NCBI GenBank assembly: GCA_020650975.1
Contig: JAIPMN010022385.1
Location: 1 to 21,176 of the forward strand
Length of the DNA: 21,176 nucleotides
Reading direction: 5' to 3'
Source of the DNA: Apostichopus californicus
Lineage: Eukaryota > Echinodermata > Holothuroidea > Aspidochirotida > Stichopodidae
Shown here: positions 18,531 through 21,176 of the stretch, piece by piece
Layout of the letters: the number at the start of each line of letters is the position of its first letter
Position numbering within the stretch: position 1 is the first letter of the stretch
Program-made: the position numbers and the translations under genes
Notes under the pieces: model-generated
What the model was told of the DNA's origin: nothing
Databases searched by the model: none
What the model saw: the letters and a program-made list of their open reading frames with translations, nothing else

Positions 18531-19610
18531 AAAGTAGGATTCGATATGAAATCGTGGTACACTCTCAAAAGTAAATTTTCTGGGAACATAGGGTTCGAAA
18601 AAGACCATGGTACACTATCAACAATAAATGTTCTGGAATATATAATTCGATAAGGAACCATGGTACACTCTCAAATGTAGATGTTCTGAAAATAGGATTC
18701 GATACCATGGTACTCTATAAGAAGTAAATGTTCTGGAATATAGGTATCGATATGGAACCATGGTACATTGTCAGAAGTAAGGGTTCTTGAGTATAAAGGA
18801 TTCGATATTAAGCCATGGTACACTCTCAGAAGAAAATATTATGTAATACAGGATTCGATTAGGAACGGTGCTACATTCTCAGAAGTATACATCTTCTGAA
18901 GTATAGGGTTCGATATGAAACCATGGTACTCTCAGAAGTAAATGTTCTGGAACATAGGATTCGACAAGGAACCATGGTATACTGTCAGAAGAAAATATTA
19001 TGGAATATAAGATTCGATTAGGAACGGTGCTACATTCTCAGAAGTATACATTTTCTGAAATATAGGATTCGATATGAAACCATGGTACTCTCAGAAGTAA
19101 ATGTTCTGGAACATAGGATTCGATAAAGAACCATGGTACACTGTCAGAGGAAAATGTTCTAAAAAATAGGATTCGATATGAAACCATGGTACTCTCAGAA
19201 GTAAATGTTCTAGGATTCGATAAGGAACCGCATGGTACACTGTCAGAAGAAAATATTCTGGTATATAGGATTCGATAAGGAACTATTGTACATTCTCCGA
19301 TGTAAATGTTCTGGAATGTTGGATTCTATAAGTAACCATGGTGCTCTATTAGGTGTTGTGAACTGTACTATCGTGTTCGATTAGACAAGAAGTAGTGAAT
19401 GGGATGTTGGATCAGATAAACTATATAATGGCTAAGTAGTTATTTCGATTGCAAGATTCGAACCACAGTAAACATAAACCATGGTAGAATAAGAGAGTAA
19501 ATGACCTGGAATATTGGATTCGATAGTGTGCCATAGTATGCTGCCATAAGTAGTGAGTTGTACCGGTAATACATGATTCGATAAGATGTAAAGGAACTGG
19601 AATAGAAGGT
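18531..19610 (+). repeat. About 53-bp minisatellite in the 3' flank of the NRF-6-like gene
   Basis: The unit is like GGATTCGATAAGGAACCATG followed by GTACACTCTCAGAAGTAAAT and GTTCTGGAATATA, repeated about 16 times to 19340. Degenerate copies continue to about 19610. Three-unit blocks recur with a 159-bp period (AGGAACGGTGCTACATTCTC at 18861 and 19020). It begins about 35 bp after the stop codon and may be part of the 3' UTR. Confidence 0.93.
18623..18628 (+). promoter_or_regulatory. Candidate polyadenylation signal AATAAA for the NRF-6-like gene
   Basis: This is the first AATAAA after the stop codon (128 bp downstream) and lies inside a minisatellite unit. Other candidates are at 19805-19810 and 19814-19819, beyond the array. 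Sequence alone cannot say which is used. Confidence 0.3.
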
Positions 19611-21131
19611 CCTGATAAAATAATTATTATATAACCTTGGAACGCAGTTGGAACATGTGAAGATACGTATGATTAGAGTGAGATCATCGAAACTGAAACG
19701 TGATATCTATTATGGAGGGTTCTTAATTTCATCAGTTAAACATACAACAACAAAAAGACAGATTATAATGTTGTCACACATCACAAAATGATTGTGCTTT
19801 ACCTAATAAAATGAATAAATTTCAAAAGTTACTATCTCAGAACCGGATCAGACGAAAGAACAGAATTTTATCATAAGTTAGTATCAAAACAAGTACTATT
19901 TAAAATATCGACAAATTTATACTCACCGCTGCTAATTGTTGCCTGTGTAGTATGCAAATACTGTATTTATCTAGACTGAGTTCATGAAAGAACAGTAAGT
20001 CATCAGAAGATTGTACCAAATAGCTGCTCACATCTATAAAATTCCATGGTAATGGTTGTTGTATGTATAATCCGTTCAGATATCACTAAAGGCTTAACCC
20101 GCATTCTTTGTTAACCTTTGTAATGTTGCCTCTTTTTCCCTGCTTGCTTCTCTTTCATCGCATTGATGCCTTTTAAAGAGTTGAAACTATAAAAGAATTC
20201 TTCTCCATTGTCAATTGTCTATGTCGCCATTACTAGCATGCAATTCATTGCAGGCTGTTGCGTTTCAGGACAGATCTTTCTTAAAAGGGATTTAACATGA
20301 CTTCTACATGTGGTGCTGTCTTCCAAAGAATTGCGAAAAAAAGAAGGTAATAACTTTTTTTATCATATTGAGTTATTTTGGGTAATTTTAAGATTTTTTG
20401 TATTCTTTTTTAATTTACAAAAATGGCGACGTTTTTTTCTGTGTCTGGGTCACATAAAGGGTTTATACACCCTTCATCCCCACTTCCTTTCGGATCTGCG
20501 CCTGCCTGTTTACTGTATAGTTTGTATACAGTTATACAATACTATACTGGGCTAGTGCTGTACTGCAGGCTACTGTGATACGTGTATTATGCTATGATAT
20601 GCTATGCTATGCTATTCTGTGCCGTATCGTGTCGTATCATGCTCTGCTAAGCCATGCCATACCATGCTATGACCATGTTATCGTTTGTTTCAAGTAAGCA
20701 ACGCAAACATCCATTCACCTTTCTTTTATTTTTCATTTTATGTTAATTATTTTATGCTTGGATATTTGTGCTGTGATTGAAACGACAGCTCTGATTCATT
20801 TCGTCAGAAGAAATAATGGAGGTACATGGAACGCTTTGCTGTGGCACTTATATAAAGGTACAAAGATATTATCACGTATACACACATATATCTATTAAAT
20901 ACAATGTTACATGTGATTCCCTTGTACCCTTTGAAGCTCAACAAAAGCGAAGACAGAGATCACTTGTCCCCAAACAAACGAATTAGAGTTATAGCATTGT
21001 TCTATACTCTTTCCAATAGCAGGACAACTTTTATTTAATTAAGTTATTTTTAATGTATGATAGAAAATATTTATATTTTTGACTCATTGATACCATCATA
21101 TCTCACCATTCGTTCAGGTATATCAGTCTAG
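19611..21131. other. Downstream flank without a recognised gene
   Basis: The sequence is AT-rich, with AATAAA at 19805 and 19814 and the GCTAT repeat at 20589-20672. An 81-codon frame at 20310-20555 is low-complexity (Phe/Lys-rich) and not convincing. Confidence 0.65.
20589..20672 (+). repeat. Degenerate GCTAT pentamer repeat
   Basis: GCTATGATATGCTATGCTAT and following TGTCGTATC, GCCATGCCATACCATGC variants form a diverged simple repeat of period about 5. Confidence 0.8.
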
Positions 21132-21176
21132 ACACACTGGCGGATCCAAGGGGGGCCATGGCCCCCCCCCCCCCCC
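21132..21176. repeat. Repeat-like end with GC palindrome and C homopolymer
   Basis: CACACTGGCGGATCCAAG leads into GGGGGGCCATGGCCCCCC (21150-21167), a perfect 18-bp palindrome that runs into a C tract to the window end. It resembles the end of an interspersed repeat, but only this edge is visible. Confidence 0.5.

Noticed and set aside
18417..18653. 78-codon frame across the last exon and minisatellite
   Set aside because: It is out of frame with the conserved C-terminus, which ends at TGA 18493-18495.

Overview
This is AT-rich eukaryotic nuclear DNA. The genes are split by GT-AG introns, and the spacers hold minisatellites, palindromic AT arrays and transposon remains. The protein families (a large NRF-6-type acyltransferase and an SLC16-type transporter), the many AGGCCTAGG-like motifs and the heavy tandem repeats suggest a marine invertebrate deuterostome. 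An echinoderm such as a sea cucumber is plausible, but that is an inference and no species marker is present.

Two protein-coding genes can be rebuilt exon by exon, with canonical splice sites and matching phases. On the + strand, seven exons between 325 and 18495 encode the C-terminal 352 residues of an NRF-6-like (nose-resistant-to-fluoxetine) acyltransferase-3 membrane protein. Its 5' exons lie before the window. Its second intron (2865-14804) is about 11.9 kb long. On the - strand, wholly inside that intron, four coding exons (13815 down to 9780) encode a 434-residue monocarboxylate-transporter-like (SLC16/MFS) protein. The transporter's first coding exon is partly duplicated in tandem: two 179-bp units at 13672-13850 and 13851-14029 differ at 4 positions. 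The duplication carries the splice acceptor and start codon, but not the exon's 3' end or donor.

The rest of the large intron is mostly repeats. A 4.6-kb segment (5011-9627) is bounded by matching inverted termini starting CCCAGCAAACAC. Both ends carry subterminal arrays containing the palindrome ATAACGTTAT, so it looks like a large non-autonomous DNA transposon. It ends about 150 bp downstream of the transporter stop codon. Inside it are a degenerate copy of an AGGTCA-rich repeat, a region rich in AGGCCTAGG-like motifs and a palindromic TTCGAATTAATACG array. The AGGTCA-rich repeat also occurs in the first visible intron (about 780-1290), where half-sites sit at exact DR4 and DR1 spacings.

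Two larger minisatellites flank the last exons. A roughly 30-bp array (14950-16040) fills intron 3 and has a 157-bp higher-order period. A roughly 53-bp array (18531-19610) starts just after the acyltransferase stop codon and has a 159-bp higher-order period in part. The window ends in a C-homopolymer palindrome. No rRNA, CRISPR array, bacterial-type operon or intact transposase was seen. The only tRNA-like sequence is a degenerate one at 4091-4163.
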